Source: QQVM01 sp964544885 | Lineage (GTDB): Bacteria; Bacteroidota; Bacteroidia; AKYH767-A; 2013-40CM-41-45 | Length of the DNA: 64,000 bases | Assembly: GCA_964544885.1 (NCBI GenBank) | Contig: CAZJDX010000015.1 | Location: 19,490 to 83,489, forward strand | Direction of reading: 5' to 3' | Shown here: positions 1 through 9,365 of the stretch, one piece after another | How the letters are laid out: every line of letters begins with the position of its first letter | Position numbering within the stretch: the first letter of the stretch is position 1 | The notes under the pieces: model-generated | The model's database searches: none | Seen by the model: the letters and a program-made list of their open reading frames with translations, nothing else | Told to the model about the DNA's origin: nothing | Made by a program: the position numbers and the translations under genes

Positions 1-1237
1 TTTCGACCTTGCCTGAAAATACAAATGTTGCCAGATAAACATATAAAAGATAGATGAATATGGCGACTATCTCGATTAATAAAGCCGTTTTGGTAGCTCC
101 GGTACCACTTACAGCGCTTATACATACGATGGCGGTTGAAAAGAAAAACATGGCCACATTGATCACGTAAAATGTCGAATATGAATCGGCAATCAACACT
201 CTGTCTGAAGTAAAGACCTCAAGAATATATCCTGAAAAAAACAGGTTCAGAATTACCATCAATACGGTGCACAGTACAGTAAGCTGTAAAATCCGCTTTA
301 CCAACAAGAGTACTTCGGCTTGTCGTTCCTGTCCGATAATATTACTGACCATGCTGTTTGCGGCTACGGAGAATCCCCACATGGGTGTCATACTCAGCAT
401 ATAAGCTCCGCGGACGATATTTGAGATAGCCAATTCGTGTTTACCTATCTTTTCAATAAACAAAAAGAAAACGAACCAGGAACCCATGGAAAGAAGATTC
501 TGCATCACAATAGGAGTGGAGAGATTCAGAATGCTTTTTAGTATACCGGCTTCTATCTTTCTCAGAGTAAATAGTCTGAATTGTTTTATTCCAGGTTTAT
601 ACCTCGTGTAAAGAACAATGAACACAAGGGAGAATAATTCTGCCATACTTGATGCAAGGCCTGCGCCGGCAATTCCCAATTCAGGAAAGCCTGCATTACC
701 GAAAATCAGAACATAACAAAAAATAAGGTTTAAGATGGACATGATAAAAGCATACACACCATATACTTTGGGCTGAGCAATTCCAACATAAAACGAACGG
801 TACGCTGTCGCGATCATCAAAAAAACTATGCCGAAGGATCTGTATCTGATGAATTCGGAGGCAGCATGGGAAATTTCCGTCGATTCAATCGCCTTCCCAA
901 GGATCCAGGGAGCGGCGAAAAACATGAGTAGAAACAAGAGGAGTCCCAAAAAGGCAAGAAGCAGAAAACTGTGATCAAAGTTCTTACCGATCTCTTCATC
1001 ATTTTTTTCTCCGGCCCTTCTGGCGATGAGAATCTGAGTTCCCACTCCCAATGAGGTTCCAATCATAGCCAGGGTAAAATAGAGTATTCCCGCGATAGCT
1101 GAGGCGCCCAGCTCGATTTCTCCAACACGACCAAGAAATGCCGTATCTGTAGCATGCAGCACCGTTGTAGCCAGGGCTCCAATCATTACCGGATAGGCAA
1201 TCCTCAATATCTCTTTGTAGCTGATGCCAACTTGCAT
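1..1237 (-). CDS. MATE family multidrug/Na+ efflux transporter, C-terminus cut by window edge
   Basis: The reverse strand encodes a continuous polytopic membrane protein of 412 visible residues with no stop before the window edge. The N-terminus (MQVGISYKEILRIAYPVMIG) followed by a TDTAFLGRVG-like segment is characteristic of MATE exporters, and a second half with the same topology follows (LSTPIVMQNLLSMGSWFVFF). MATE proteins are usually about 440-460 residues, so only the last helix or so is missing. The family exports cationic drugs or metabolites in exchange for H+ or Na+ across the inner membrane. The start at 1237 is chosen because the motif order begins there. It lies 82 bases downstream of the rRNA methyltransferase stop and may be the distal gene of that minus-strand cluster. 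Substrate unknown. Confidence 0.9.
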   Translation of the reverse strand, partial: MQVGISYKEILRIAYPVMIGALATTVLHATDTAFLGRVGEIELGASAIAGILYFTLAMIGTSLGVGTQILIARRAGEKNDEEIGKNFDHSFLLLAFLGLLLFLLMFFAAPWILGKAIESTEISHAASEFIRYRSFGIVFLMIATAYRSFYVGIAQPKVYGVYAFIMSILNLIFCYVLIFGNAGFPELGIAGAGLASSMAELFSLVFIVLYTRYKPGIKQFRLFTLRKIEAGILKSILNLSTPIVMQNLLSMGSWFVFFLFIEKIGKHELAISNIVRGAYMLSMTPMWGFSVAANSMVSNIIGQERQAEVLLLVKRILQLTVLCTVLMVILNLFFSGYILEVFTSDRVLIADSYSTFYVINVAMFFFSTAIVCISAVSGTGATKTALLIEIVAIFIYLLYVYLATFVFSGKVE

Positions 1238-1319
1238 GATCAACAATAACGCGCGAAGGTAAGTAAACTGATGGTCAGATGATGAAAAGGAAGATACAGA
1301 CAGTCAAACGCAAATGTCC

Positions 1320-2504
1320 TTATTCAACATAAAGGACAAGTCCTTTCAGGTATTCACCCTCTGGGTGCCAGATTGATATGGGATGATCAGGAGCCTGACT
1401 CAGTTGATGGAGGATTCTTACGTTCCGGCCTGTCTGAGCTGCTGACTGAAATACGATCTTCCTGAATAATTCCTTATCAATCACCTGAGAACATGAAAAA
1501 GTAAAAAGGAAACCACCGGGTGCGATATGTCTTATTCCTTCGGTATTCAGATTCCGGTAACCGACAATAGCTTTCTTCTCGGAACTTAGATGCTTTGCGA
1601 ATGCCGGTGGATCAAGTACAATCACATCATAAAACTGGCTTGAAGACTTAAGAAAATCAAAAGCATCACTTCGAATAAACTCATGTCTTTCACTGACGGA
1701 ATTCAGTTCTGCATTTCTCTGAGCCCATTGCATAGCCCTTGAAGAACTGTCTACCGAATGGACAAGTTGTGCTCCCTCCAGAAGAGCATACATCGAGAAT
1801 CCTCCTGAGTAAGAAAAAGTATTCAGCACCTTCTTATCGCGGACAAACCTGCGCAGCAAATTCCTGTTTTCTCTCTGATCAATAAAAAATCCGGTTTTTT
1901 GTCCTTCTTCCCAGTTAACATAGAAATTAATTCCGTTCTCCTTCACTATTGCATCCTTTGAACTGCCCTTCAGAAAACTGTTAATCGTCTCAACTCCGGA
2001 TTGACGCTTCATAGCATCATCACTTTTATCATAAATGGTCTCTGGTGAAAGCTCAGCTAACTCAGATAATGCACCGGCTATATCACTGACAGCCCTATGC
2101 ATGCCTTTGGTGTGAGCTTGAATCACCGCGGTTGAACCATAAATATCAATGATCAGTCCTGGTAAACCATCTCCCTCGGCATGTACAAGACGGTACATGG
2201 TGGTTTCTTCATTCCCGACCAGTGAAAGGCTTTTCCGGAGTTCAAAAGCTCTTCCCAATCTTCTGACCCAAAAATCTCTGTCAAGGCTTGTTTTCTCAAA
2301 TGAGAATAATCTCACCTTGATCGAACCGTGATGAAAATGCCCGGTTCCCAGGTAATTCTTATCGTGAGTATAAACCTCAGCTATGTCGCCTTCGTCAATT
2401 CCTTCATCGATATGGGCAACAGCGCCAGAAAAAATCCACGGATGAAACAGACGAACCGAACGGTCTTTGCCGGGTTTCAATATGACTTTAGGGAACATGG
2501 ACAT
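1320..2504 (-). CDS. rlmI: Class I SAM-dependent rRNA methyltransferase, RlmI-like
   Basis: The protein has 394 residues, the usual length for the RlmI/YccW family, which makes 5-methylcytosine in 23S rRNA. An N-terminal PUA-type segment (VILKPGKDRSVRLFHPWIFS) is followed by a central EEGQKTGFFIDQRENR stretch. The Rossmann methyltransferase core has the SAM loop VLNTFSYSGGFSMYAL and a motif IV-like VLDPPAFAKH. A cysteine in TFSCSQVI lies where m5C enzymes place the catalytic Cys. It starts 17 bases after the glycosylase stop, so co-transcription with recQ and the glycosylase is likely. The exact target base is inferred from family; bacteria also have RlmK/RlmO relatives of the same fold. Confidence 0.85.
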   Translation of the reverse strand: MSMFPKVILKPGKDRSVRLFHPWIFSGAVAHIDEGIDEGDIAEVYTHDKNYLGTGHFHHGSIKVRLFSFEKTSLDRDFWVRRLGRAFELRKSLSLVGNEETTMYRLVHAEGDGLPGLIIDIYGSTAVIQAHTKGMHRAVSDIAGALSELAELSPETIYDKSDDAMKRQSGVETINSFLKGSSKDAIVKENGINFYVNWEEGQKTGFFIDQRENRNLLRRFVRDKKVLNTFSYSGGFSMYALLEGAQLVHSVDSSSRAMQWAQRNAELNSVSERHEFIRSDAFDFLKSSSQFYDVIVLDPPAFAKHLSSEKKAIVGYRNLNTEGIRHIAPGGFLFTFSCSQVIDKELFRKIVFQSAAQTGRNVRILHQLSQAPDHPISIWHPEGEYLKGLVLYVE

Positions 2505-2521
2505 ACAGGCAAAGAAAAGAA

Positions 2522-3172
2522 TTAAAATTTCCTGAATGGTATATTTTTAAAATCCCTGTGATCAACATAAAAGCGATAGGGTAGTAAGGCATCTTTACCG
2601 GCATAATCAACTCCGATGCGAGGCCCTGTCCTGAGCATGGAAGCAGGAAGCTCCATGTTTCTGTCTTCCACATACAAAGCACAGCGGTTAATGATAAGTC
2701 CGTTATACCCGAGACCAATGCCAAGTCCTTGTGTCAATTTACCCGGACCTGAACACAGGCTGAGCGGATCGAATGTTGCCTGACCTCTTCTCTGCATTAT
2801 CATATCAATACCTTCCAGCGGATAAATTGACCTGAGAAGAACCGCATGTGGAATACCACTCCGATTGGTCACAATATTTACCAGTGAATGAATACCATAA
2901 CACAAATAGACATACAGTGTGCCTGGATCACGGTACATGATCTCGGTCCTTGCAGTTTTACGTCCTGACCATGCGTGACTGGCACGATCGGTTTCACCTG
3001 CATAAGCTTCAGTTTCGGTAATCAACCCTCCGGTCCTGATGCCATTGATTTCAGTGAACAGGTATTTACCGATCAAATCCCTGGCGATTTCAACTACGTC
3101 ATCCCTGTCGAAAAATGCATCGTCCAAAAACCTGGTAACAGAGATGTCCTTCTGTGCTTTATGCTCATTCAT
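2522..3172 (-). CDS. 3-methyladenine DNA glycosylase (AAG/MPG family)
   Basis: 216 residues from the chosen start. The motifs ARDLIGKYL, GLITETEAYAGETDRASHAW, TEIMYRDPGTLYVYLCYGIH and CSGPGKLTQGLGI are those of the alkyladenine glycosylase (AAG) family, which flips out and excises alkylated purines in base excision repair. The Glu in TETEAY corresponds to the catalytic general base. An in-frame upstream start at 3214 exists, but the ATG at 3172 is preferred because it leaves only an 8-base overlap (ATGAATGA) with the recQ stop, a coupling arrangement seen twice more in this window. Pairing with recQ gives a small DNA-repair unit. Confidence 0.9.
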   Translation of the reverse strand: MNEHKAQKDISVTRFLDDAFFDRDDVVEIARDLIGKYLFTEINGIRTGGLITETEAYAGETDRASHAWSGRKTARTEIMYRDPGTLYVYLCYGIHSLVNIVTNRSGIPHAVLLRSIYPLEGIDMIMQRRGQATFDPLSLCSGPGKLTQGLGIGLGYNGLIINRCALYVEDRNMELPASMLRTGPRIGVDYAGKDALLPYRFYVDHRDFKNIPFRKF

Positions 3173-5075
3173 TCCAGCAAAGATAATTTCCCTGAAAGTA
3201 ACTGATCTTCTCATTATCGATCAGCCATTCAAGAACTTTTAAACTTGTCTCTTCTTTAGTGGCAGGAAGGTGATTTATCAGATCATGAAGGGTGAATTTA
3301 TCATTACGCAGCATGGTTTCAATCTTCCGGCTGAGTTCTTCGAATTCAAGATCACTGACACCGGATTTATTCCTCCCAAGGCAATAGTCACAAACTCCGC
3401 AACGATGCCAGGTCTCCTCACCAAAATAGGCCAATAACATCTGGCTCCTGCAACGGAAACGTTCAGTTGCATAATTGATAACGGCCTTTGCCTTTACCAA
3501 ATACCTTTCCTTCCTGTCCTGAAGATTCTGTTTGTCAATCCTCATGTGTCGGGACTCGATCCTGTGTTCAAGAAAGGTCAACCGGGGTGATTCGCTTGAC
3601 GGCAGGTAACTGAGTATTTTAAGCTTATCAAGCAACTGCAGATGATTTTTGACCTGTGCTGGTTCCGCACCCATGCGTCTGGCAAGCTGCGTTTCCTGGA
3701 TAAAGACAAAATCATCAAATAATCCTGCGTATGAACGAAGCAGAAATTTTATAAAATTATCCAATAAAGGATTCTTGACCTGGAAGTCGTACAGTTCATC
3801 CCTGTGAGCCGTAAAGTGAATTCTGGACTGGATCTCCACATTCTCCGTCAGCTCGATCAAACCCTGCAACTCTAAAACTTTAAGACAATTAAAAGTTTCG
3901 TGGACAGAAAAATTATATTCAGTGCAAAAGTCAACCAAACTGAAGTCATAACTAATCCCTTTACCGGAACCGACCGGAATATTCAAATAGTTTCCCAAGC
4001 CCTGATAAACTTTCCGGATTTTTGACAGATCCGGGAAATTGGTAACAGCCCTTTGCTCCATTTCCGCCTTGTCAGACTGATTGTACAAGAGTACGGCATA
4101 AGACTTCTGTTCATCGCGACCGGCACGGCCGGCTTCCTGGTAATAGGCTTCAAGACTTTCAGGAAGATCCAGGTGAATTACAGATCTGACATTACCTTTA
4201 TCAATTCCCATCCCGAATGCATTGGTTGCAACCACCATCCGCAATTCTCCACTCATCCACTGATCCTGAATTTTTGTTCTTTCGGCAGCGGGCATTCCTC
4301 CATGATAGTATCCAGCCTTAATATTATTTCTGTTGAGCAGGTCGGATACTTCACGTGTTCTTTTCCTGGTTCTGACATATACAACCCCTGTCCCGGGAAC
4401 ATTATTGATCACCTTCAACATCCGTTGTACTTTATCATCTTCCCGTAATACAACATAGGATAGATTTTTTCTTTCAAAACTCTTCCTGAAAAGATTCTCA
4501 TGACGAAAGTTGAGCTTCCGGCAAATATCATCCTGTACTTCAGGTGTGGCTGTGGCAGTAAGTGCAAGGACAGGAACACCAGGAAGGTGTTCCCTGATAT
4601 CGGCGATTTTTAAGTAGGAGGGACGGAAATCATATCCCCATTGTGAAATGCAGTGTGCTTCATCTATCGCGAGAAGGTTAACCTTCATGTGTACCAAACG
4701 TTCAAGAAAAGCATCGGAGCTTAGTCTCTCCGGACTGAGATATAAAAACTTTTCCTTCCCGTGAATGCAGTTGTCAAGTGAAATATCGATTTCATTCCTG
4801 CTCATTCCGCTCACTACCGCGGTGGCCGGAATTCCCTTCTTCCGAAGCCCTTCCACCTGATCCTTCATCAATGCGATCAACGGGGAGATCACCAGACAAA
4901 TACCATCTTTCGCCAATGCCGGAACCTGGAAGCAAAGTGACTTTCCTCCTCCGGTAGGCATCAGGGCCAGCGTATCTTTACCTTCAAGTACGGACAGAAT
5001 GATTTCCTCCTGCAAAGGACGGAACTGACTATAGCCCCAATGACGGGCAAGTACTTGACTGATCAGCGTTTTCAA
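3165..5075 (-). CDS. recQ: ATP-dependent DNA helicase RecQ
   Basis: 636 residues. The N-terminal RecQ motif 0 (HWGYSQFRPLQEEII) is followed by Walker A TGGGKS (residues 41-46), the DEAH box at 138-141 within IDEAHCISQWGYDFRPSY, and the second RecA-like domain with QEAGRAGRD. The RecQ zinc-binding segment has the Cys cluster CRSQMLLAYFGE...CGVCDYC. A winged-helix-like C-terminus replaces a clear HRDC domain; I do not recognise HRDC. RecQ is a 3'-5' helicase acting at recombination intermediates and stalled forks. The start at 5075 gives the normal N-terminus. The gene is first in the recQ-glycosylase-rlmI run and overlaps the next gene by 8 bases. Confidence 0.95.
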   Translation of the reverse strand: MKTLISQVLARHWGYSQFRPLQEEIILSVLEGKDTLALMPTGGGKSLCFQVPALAKDGICLVISPLIALMKDQVEGLRKKGIPATAVVSGMSRNEIDISLDNCIHGKEKFLYLSPERLSSDAFLERLVHMKVNLLAIDEAHCISQWGYDFRPSYLKIADIREHLPGVPVLALTATATPEVQDDICRKLNFRHENLFRKSFERKNLSYVVLREDDKVQRMLKVINNVPGTGVVYVRTRKRTREVSDLLNRNNIKAGYYHGGMPAAERTKIQDQWMSGELRMVVATNAFGMGIDKGNVRSVIHLDLPESLEAYYQEAGRAGRDEQKSYAVLLYNQSDKAEMEQRAVTNFPDLSKIRKVYQGLGNYLNIPVGSGKGISYDFSLVDFCTEYNFSVHETFNCLKVLELQGLIELTENVEIQSRIHFTAHRDELYDFQVKNPLLDNFIKFLLRSYAGLFDDFVFIQETQLARRMGAEPAQVKNHLQLLDKLKILSYLPSSESPRLTFLEHRIESRHMRIDKQNLQDRKERYLVKAKAVINYATERFRCRSQMLLAYFGEETWHRCGVCDYCLGRNKSGVSDLEFEELSRKIETMLRNDKFTLHDLINHLPATKEETSLKVLEWLIDNEKISYFQGNYLCWNE

Positions 5076-5133
5076 AAATCAAAACGGATTAACAATTGAA
5101 AATTCTGGTAAGGAACATAAAGCCTCAATTAAA

Positions 5134-5973
5134 TTATCTCAGTCTCTTTTTCAAAAAATCAACGGTGATCTTTCCGGCTTCCCCTGCCGATTTTTCATCG
5201 TACTTAGGATTACTTGGATTGGCGAAGGCGTGGTCGGCTTCATAAGTTCTTGTTACAAGCTGTTTTTGTTTTCCTGCTTGCTTCATGTCCGTTTCAAATT
5301 TTTTCCGGACATTCTCATTGATCCATTCATCTTTCGAAGCAAATATGGCCAGCACATCAGCATTGAGTGTTTTTAATTTTGACACATCCGTTTCGGGCAT
5401 ACCGTAATACATCACACAAGCTGTTGATTTAGCGCCGGCGAGCAAACTTGCCTGAAGCGCCCAACCACCACCCATACACCATCCCAGGGTCATGATTCGT
5501 GAATTTACGCCTGTATAGGAAATTGCACCCTGAAGGATATTCCGGGCTCTTTCCTCTTTGAGTGAACCCAGCAACTGCTGCGCAATAGAAGCGGTTTCCG
5601 CTACCTTGCCGTCATACAGATCGATGGCAAGCACGTTGACTTTACCGAGAGAAGTCTGAAGTTTCTCAGCCTCCAGTTTGATATAGTCATTCAGTCCCCA
5701 CCATTCATGAACCAGTATCAGCCAGTTAGTCGTGAATGTGGTTGCCCGAATCTCGAAAGCGTTTGCAGTGGAGCTGTCAGGACACATGAATCTGATCATT
5801 TCGCCTTCAAGTAAAACCGAAGCCGATGGGAGAGGGGACTCATGCTTTTCAGCAAATCCGGAACTCATCGCAAGCCGGTTGAATTCATGTGCAGCGCTTT
5901 TACTGCAACATGACTTGTCGGTGGCAAAAAGCAAGGAAGGCAATAAAAGAAGGAGGACTGTGATTTTCTTCAT
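5134..5973 (-). CDS. Secreted dienelactone hydrolase family protein
   Basis: 279 residues with an N-terminal signal peptide (MKKITVLLLLLPSLLFA), so it is exported, unlike the cytosolic catabolic enzymes of the family. The alpha/beta-hydrolase pattern of dienelactone hydrolases is complete: Glu90 in LVHEWWGLND, nucleophile Cys166 in GWCMGGG, Asp215 in SKDEW and His248 in EADHAF. The C-terminus (TVDFLKKRL) is the usual helix. The family hydrolyses dienelactones and other small esters or thioesters; the natural substrate here is unknown. It lies between recQ and clpB, 58 bases upstream of recQ on the same strand. A short Cys-rich segment (KSCCSKS) follows the signal peptide. Confidence 0.85.
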   Translation of the reverse strand: MKKITVLLLLLPSLLFATDKSCCSKSAAHEFNRLAMSSGFAEKHESPLPSASVLLEGEMIRFMCPDSSTANAFEIRATTFTTNWLILVHEWWGLNDYIKLEAEKLQTSLGKVNVLAIDLYDGKVAETASIAQQLLGSLKEERARNILQGAISYTGVNSRIMTLGWCMGGGWALQASLLAGAKSTACVMYYGMPETDVSKLKTLNADVLAIFASKDEWINENVRKKFETDMKQAGKQKQLVTRTYEADHAFANPSNPKYDEKSAGEAGKITVDFLKKRLR

Positions 5974-6069
5974 GAACAGTGGTTTTCACAAAGATAATCA
6001 AGTCCTACCAAACAGGTTCTCTGATCTGAAAAATGAGCAATTCTCTTGCCGTTTATGGCTTCATTGGAA

Positions 6070-8682
6070 TCAAGCTTCCGTAAGAGACTTTTCGTTGGTA
6101 AAAATGAACTCATGATTTTTGTCAACATCCAGTCTGATGTGGTCATTGCTCATCACTTTTCCGGCGAGAATTTGCCTTGATAATTCATTCAATACCTTTT
6201 TCTGCATAACCCTCTTGAGCGGTCTTGCACCAAACTGAGGATCATAGCCCAGCTGTGAGATCCAGTCAATGGCTTCTTCGGAAGCGGAAATTGAAATGCC
6301 GTTATCCTTAAGCATTTTCTGAACCTGCATAAACTGAAGAAGAACAATTTCCCGTACTTCCTCCCGTGTAAGAGGCTGGAACATGATAATTTCATCAATA
6401 CGGTTCAGGAACTCGGGCCGAATCGTTTTTCGCAGTAATTCATATACCTGATTTCTGGTTCTTGATATCATTTCATCACGGTTCAACTCATTGATCGATT
6501 CGAAGTTTTCCTGTATCAGGTGCGAACCGAGATTAGAGGTCATGATGATAATGGTGTTCTTGAAGTTAGCCGTGCGCCCTTTATTATCCGTTAATCTGCC
6601 GTCATCCAGCACCTGTAATAAAATGTTGAAGACGTCGGGATGCGCTTTCTCAATCTCATCAAGCAAAACAACTGAATAGGGTCTTCTTCGTACAGCCTCC
6701 GTCAATTGGCCTCCTTCATCATATCCAACATATCCGGGCGGCGCACCAATCAGTCTTGATACTGTATGTCTCTCCTGATACTCGCTCATGTCTATCCTCG
6801 TCATGGCATTCTCGTCATTGAAGAGGAATTCTGCAAGTGCTTTGGCCAACTCTGTTTTTCCAACGCCGGTAGTTCCCAGGAAGATGAATGAACCGATGGG
6901 TTTACGGGCATCCTGCAAGCCTGCGCGGCTTCTTCGTACGGCATCACTAAGCGCAGCAATCGCTTCTCCCTGTCCAACCACACGTTTATGTAATTCAGCT
7001 TCCAGACTGAGTAATTTTTCCCTTTCACTCTGCATCATCCTGCTCACCGGAATTCCGGTCCATCTGGCTACCACTTCAGCAATATCTTCCGCGTCAACCT
7101 CCTCTTTGATGAGCGCCTTTTCGTGCTGCATTTCTCCAAGTTTTTTCTCCAGTTCCTGAAGTCTGGTTTCGGATTCCCGGATCCTGCCGTAACGGATCTC
7201 GGCAACTTTACCATAATCTCCGGCCCTTTCAGCCTGTTCCGCTTCCGTCTTCAGACTCTCAATAGCTTCTTTAATATTCTGTATTCCCCTGACTACTTCT
7301 TTCTCCGACTCCCACTTGGCTTTGATCTGAGTACGTTGTTCATTCAGATTTTCTATCTCCATAACCAACTCGGCAAGCTTCTTGTCGTCCTTTTCCCTCT
7401 TGATGGCCTCTCTTTCTATCTCAAGTTGCATAATACGGCGGTTCATCTCATCAAGCTCCTCCGGAACCGAATCAATCTCCAATCTCAGCTTGGAAGCGGC
7501 TTCGTCCATAAGGTCAATGGCTTTATCAGGTAAAAATCTGTCTGATATATATCTTTCACTCAACTCCACCGCAGAGATGATCGCCTCGTCTTTGATCCGG
7601 ACTTTATGATGTGTCTCATACTTTTCTTTAAGTCCACGAAGAATTGAAATGGCATCTTCAGTGGATGGTTCCTCCACCATCACCTTCTGAAATCTTCTTT
7701 CAAGCGCCTTATCCTTTTCAATATACTTCTGATATTCACCCAGGGTGGTCGCGCCGATGGCTCTCAATTCCCCTCTGGCTAGCGCCGGCTTCAGGATATT
7801 GGCCGCATCCATAGCTCCTTCGCCGCCACCGGCACCTACCAGCGTATGTATTTCATCAATGAAAAGCACAATATCTCCTTCAGCGCTGATAACTTCTTTC
7901 ACCACTGATTTTAATCGCTCTTCAAACTCTCCTTTGTACTTCGCACCGGCAACAAGAGCGCCCATATCCAGCGAAAATACCTGCTTCGACTTGAGATTCT
8001 CCGGGACGTCACCATCAATAATCCGGTGAGCCAAACCCTCCGCGATCGCTGTTTTACCGACACCCGGCTCTCCGATAAGAATAGGATTATTCTTGGTCCT
8101 GCGGGATAGAATCTGAAGCACCCTTCTGATCTCCTCATCCCGGCCGATTACAGGATCCAGTTTGCCCTGCCTTGCCAGTTCATTAAGATTCCTGGCGTAC
8201 TTTGAAAGCGAATTGTAAGTTTCTTCCGCACTGGCACTCGTTACCTTCGAACCTTTTCTAAGCTCTTGAATGGCAGCATGAACATCTTTCTCATTCAGTC
8301 CCTCGCTGCGAAGCATATTTCCGGTCTTATCCTTTGAAGCGATAATGGCAAGGAACAGATGTTCCAGCGAAACAAATTCATCGCCGGATGACTTGGCCGC
8401 ACTGACGGACTTTTGTATAATCTTGTTTGTTTCATCACCAAGATAAGTTCTCCCGCCACTGACCTTTGGAAGTGCCTGTATTATTGTATCCAGTTGAGTA
8501 CTTATCTTATCCGGACTCACATTCACCTTTTTCAAAATGTATGGAATGACATGCTCATCTACTGTTATCATTCCTTTCAATAGATGCGCGGGTTCGATGG
8601 ATTGTTGTCCGTTACTTTCTGCCATCACCTGCGACTGTTGAATCGCTTCCTGTGATTTTATGGTAAAATTGTTGAAGTCCAT
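6070..8682 (-). CDS. clpB: ATP-dependent chaperone ClpB (Hsp100 disaggregase)
   Basis: 870 residues, the standard ClpB length. The Clp N-terminal repeat domain (residues 1-145) precedes the first AAA+ domain with Walker A GEPGVGKT at 204-211. The long M-domain coiled coil (around 410-530, beginning near LEIDSVPEELDEMNRRI) separates ClpB from ClpA/ClpC. The second AAA+ domain has GTTGVGKT near residue 610 and the Clp C-terminal D2-small domain. ClpB extracts polypeptides from aggregates together with DnaK. No CIRCE-type inverted repeat is visible upstream; a different palindrome lies at 8787-8803 in the divergent intergenic region. Confidence 0.97.
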   Translation of the reverse strand: MDFNNFTIKSQEAIQQSQVMAESNGQQSIEPAHLLKGMITVDEHVIPYILKKVNVSPDKISTQLDTIIQALPKVSGGRTYLGDETNKIIQKSVSAAKSSGDEFVSLEHLFLAIIASKDKTGNMLRSEGLNEKDVHAAIQELRKGSKVTSASAEETYNSLSKYARNLNELARQGKLDPVIGRDEEIRRVLQILSRRTKNNPILIGEPGVGKTAIAEGLAHRIIDGDVPENLKSKQVFSLDMGALVAGAKYKGEFEERLKSVVKEVISAEGDIVLFIDEIHTLVGAGGGEGAMDAANILKPALARGELRAIGATTLGEYQKYIEKDKALERRFQKVMVEEPSTEDAISILRGLKEKYETHHKVRIKDEAIISAVELSERYISDRFLPDKAIDLMDEAASKLRLEIDSVPEELDEMNRRIMQLEIEREAIKREKDDKKLAELVMEIENLNEQRTQIKAKWESEKEVVRGIQNIKEAIESLKTEAEQAERAGDYGKVAEIRYGRIRESETRLQELEKKLGEMQHEKALIKEEVDAEDIAEVVARWTGIPVSRMMQSEREKLLSLEAELHKRVVGQGEAIAALSDAVRRSRAGLQDARKPIGSFIFLGTTGVGKTELAKALAEFLFNDENAMTRIDMSEYQERHTVSRLIGAPPGYVGYDEGGQLTEAVRRRPYSVVLLDEIEKAHPDVFNILLQVLDDGRLTDNKGRTANFKNTIIIMTSNLGSHLIQENFESINELNRDEMISRTRNQVYELLRKTIRPEFLNRIDEIIMFQPLTREEVREIVLLQFMQVQKMLKDNGISISASEEAIDWISQLGYDPQFGARPLKRVMQKKVLNELSRQILAGKVMSNDHIRLDVDKNHEFIFTNEKSLTEA

Positions 8683-8786
8683 AGTGGATTGCTGTTGCTT
8701 GTTATGTATTGCTGTTTTATCAATAAACTTTCCAAACTAATCTTACTTTGAACAGCCGTACAAATTGGCATATTTGCATGTACAAT

Positions 8787-8803
8787 CAGGTCAAATTGAC
8801 CTG
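8787..8803. promoter_or_regulatory. 17-bp palindrome, possible operator
   Basis: CAGGTCAAATTGACCTG has two perfect 8-base arms around a single central A. It sits in the divergent region between clpB (start 8682) and the small gene starting at 8882, where a dimeric regulator could affect either gene. No regulator gene is adjacent, so the assignment rests on symmetry alone. Confidence 0.35.
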
Positions 8804-8881
8804 TTCAATGTAATTTTCATGGCAATTTTGCGTTAATTATTCAGGCAATTATTAATTTCAGCACAATAATAAACCAACGAT

Positions 8882-9289
8882 ATGGATATCACTTTTGAAA
8901 AGTCAACACATTTGAAAGAGCTACAACAGTCCTTTAATAAAAGATTCAATTTTCTGAAGCTCGAATTCTTTAAATTAAAAAAGGGAGAAAATCAGGTATA
9001 CACAGCCAATGAAGTATTAAGCCCTCAACTGAGAATCGGGGAGGTGAGCTCAAGTTTTGGAAAAGAAAGCATGCATATCACCGGCCTGATGAAGGTAGGA
9101 GAACTGGAAAAAAATTTCTCCGATAAACTTGGCATCCATGTGCAGGTCTTCAGAAAATCCGGGAAAGTGTGGCTCATCACATCATCCTCAGACGAACTCA
9201 CACTGGATGAATTGAACAGGGACGCGAAGGAAAAGGAGCAAAGGCTTGCCGAAAACAACGAAGAGACCGATTATCATGAACAGGAATGA
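8882..9289 (+). CDS. Small conserved-looking protein of unknown function
   Basis: 135 residues, no signal peptide and no membrane segment, so probably cytosolic. I do not recognise the family. The N-terminal half is basic and helical (LQQSFNKRFNFLKLEFFKLKKG); the middle looks like a compact alpha/beta fold, with LRIGEVSSSF followed by a VQVFRKSGKVWLIT strand pair. The C-terminus is highly charged (RDAKEKEQRLAENNEE). It is transcribed divergently from clpB and convergently with the OmpA-family gene, sharing a bidirectional terminator with it. Codon composition resembles its neighbours and the reading frame is clean, which supports a real gene. Confidence 0.7.
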   Translation: MDITFEKSTHLKELQQSFNKRFNFLKLEFFKLKKGENQVYTANEVLSPQLRIGEVSSSFGKESMHITGLMKVGELEKNFSDKLGIHVQVFRKSGKVWLITSSSDELTLDELNRDAKEKEQRLAENNEETDYHEQE

Positions 9290-9299
9290 CCTTCCCAAA

Positions 9300-9337
9300 A
9301 AAAATTCCCTTCGCACTGAATACAGAAGGGAATTTTT
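9300..9337. terminator. Bidirectional intrinsic terminator
   Basis: AAAAATTCCCTTC (9300-9312) and GAAGGGAATTTTT (9325-9337) form a perfect 13-bp stem with a 12-base loop, A-rich on the left and T-rich on the right. It lies between two convergent genes, so it can stop transcription from both sides. Confidence 0.9.
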
Positions 9338-9365
9338 ATCGGAATATATAGTTCCGTGCGTCAGC

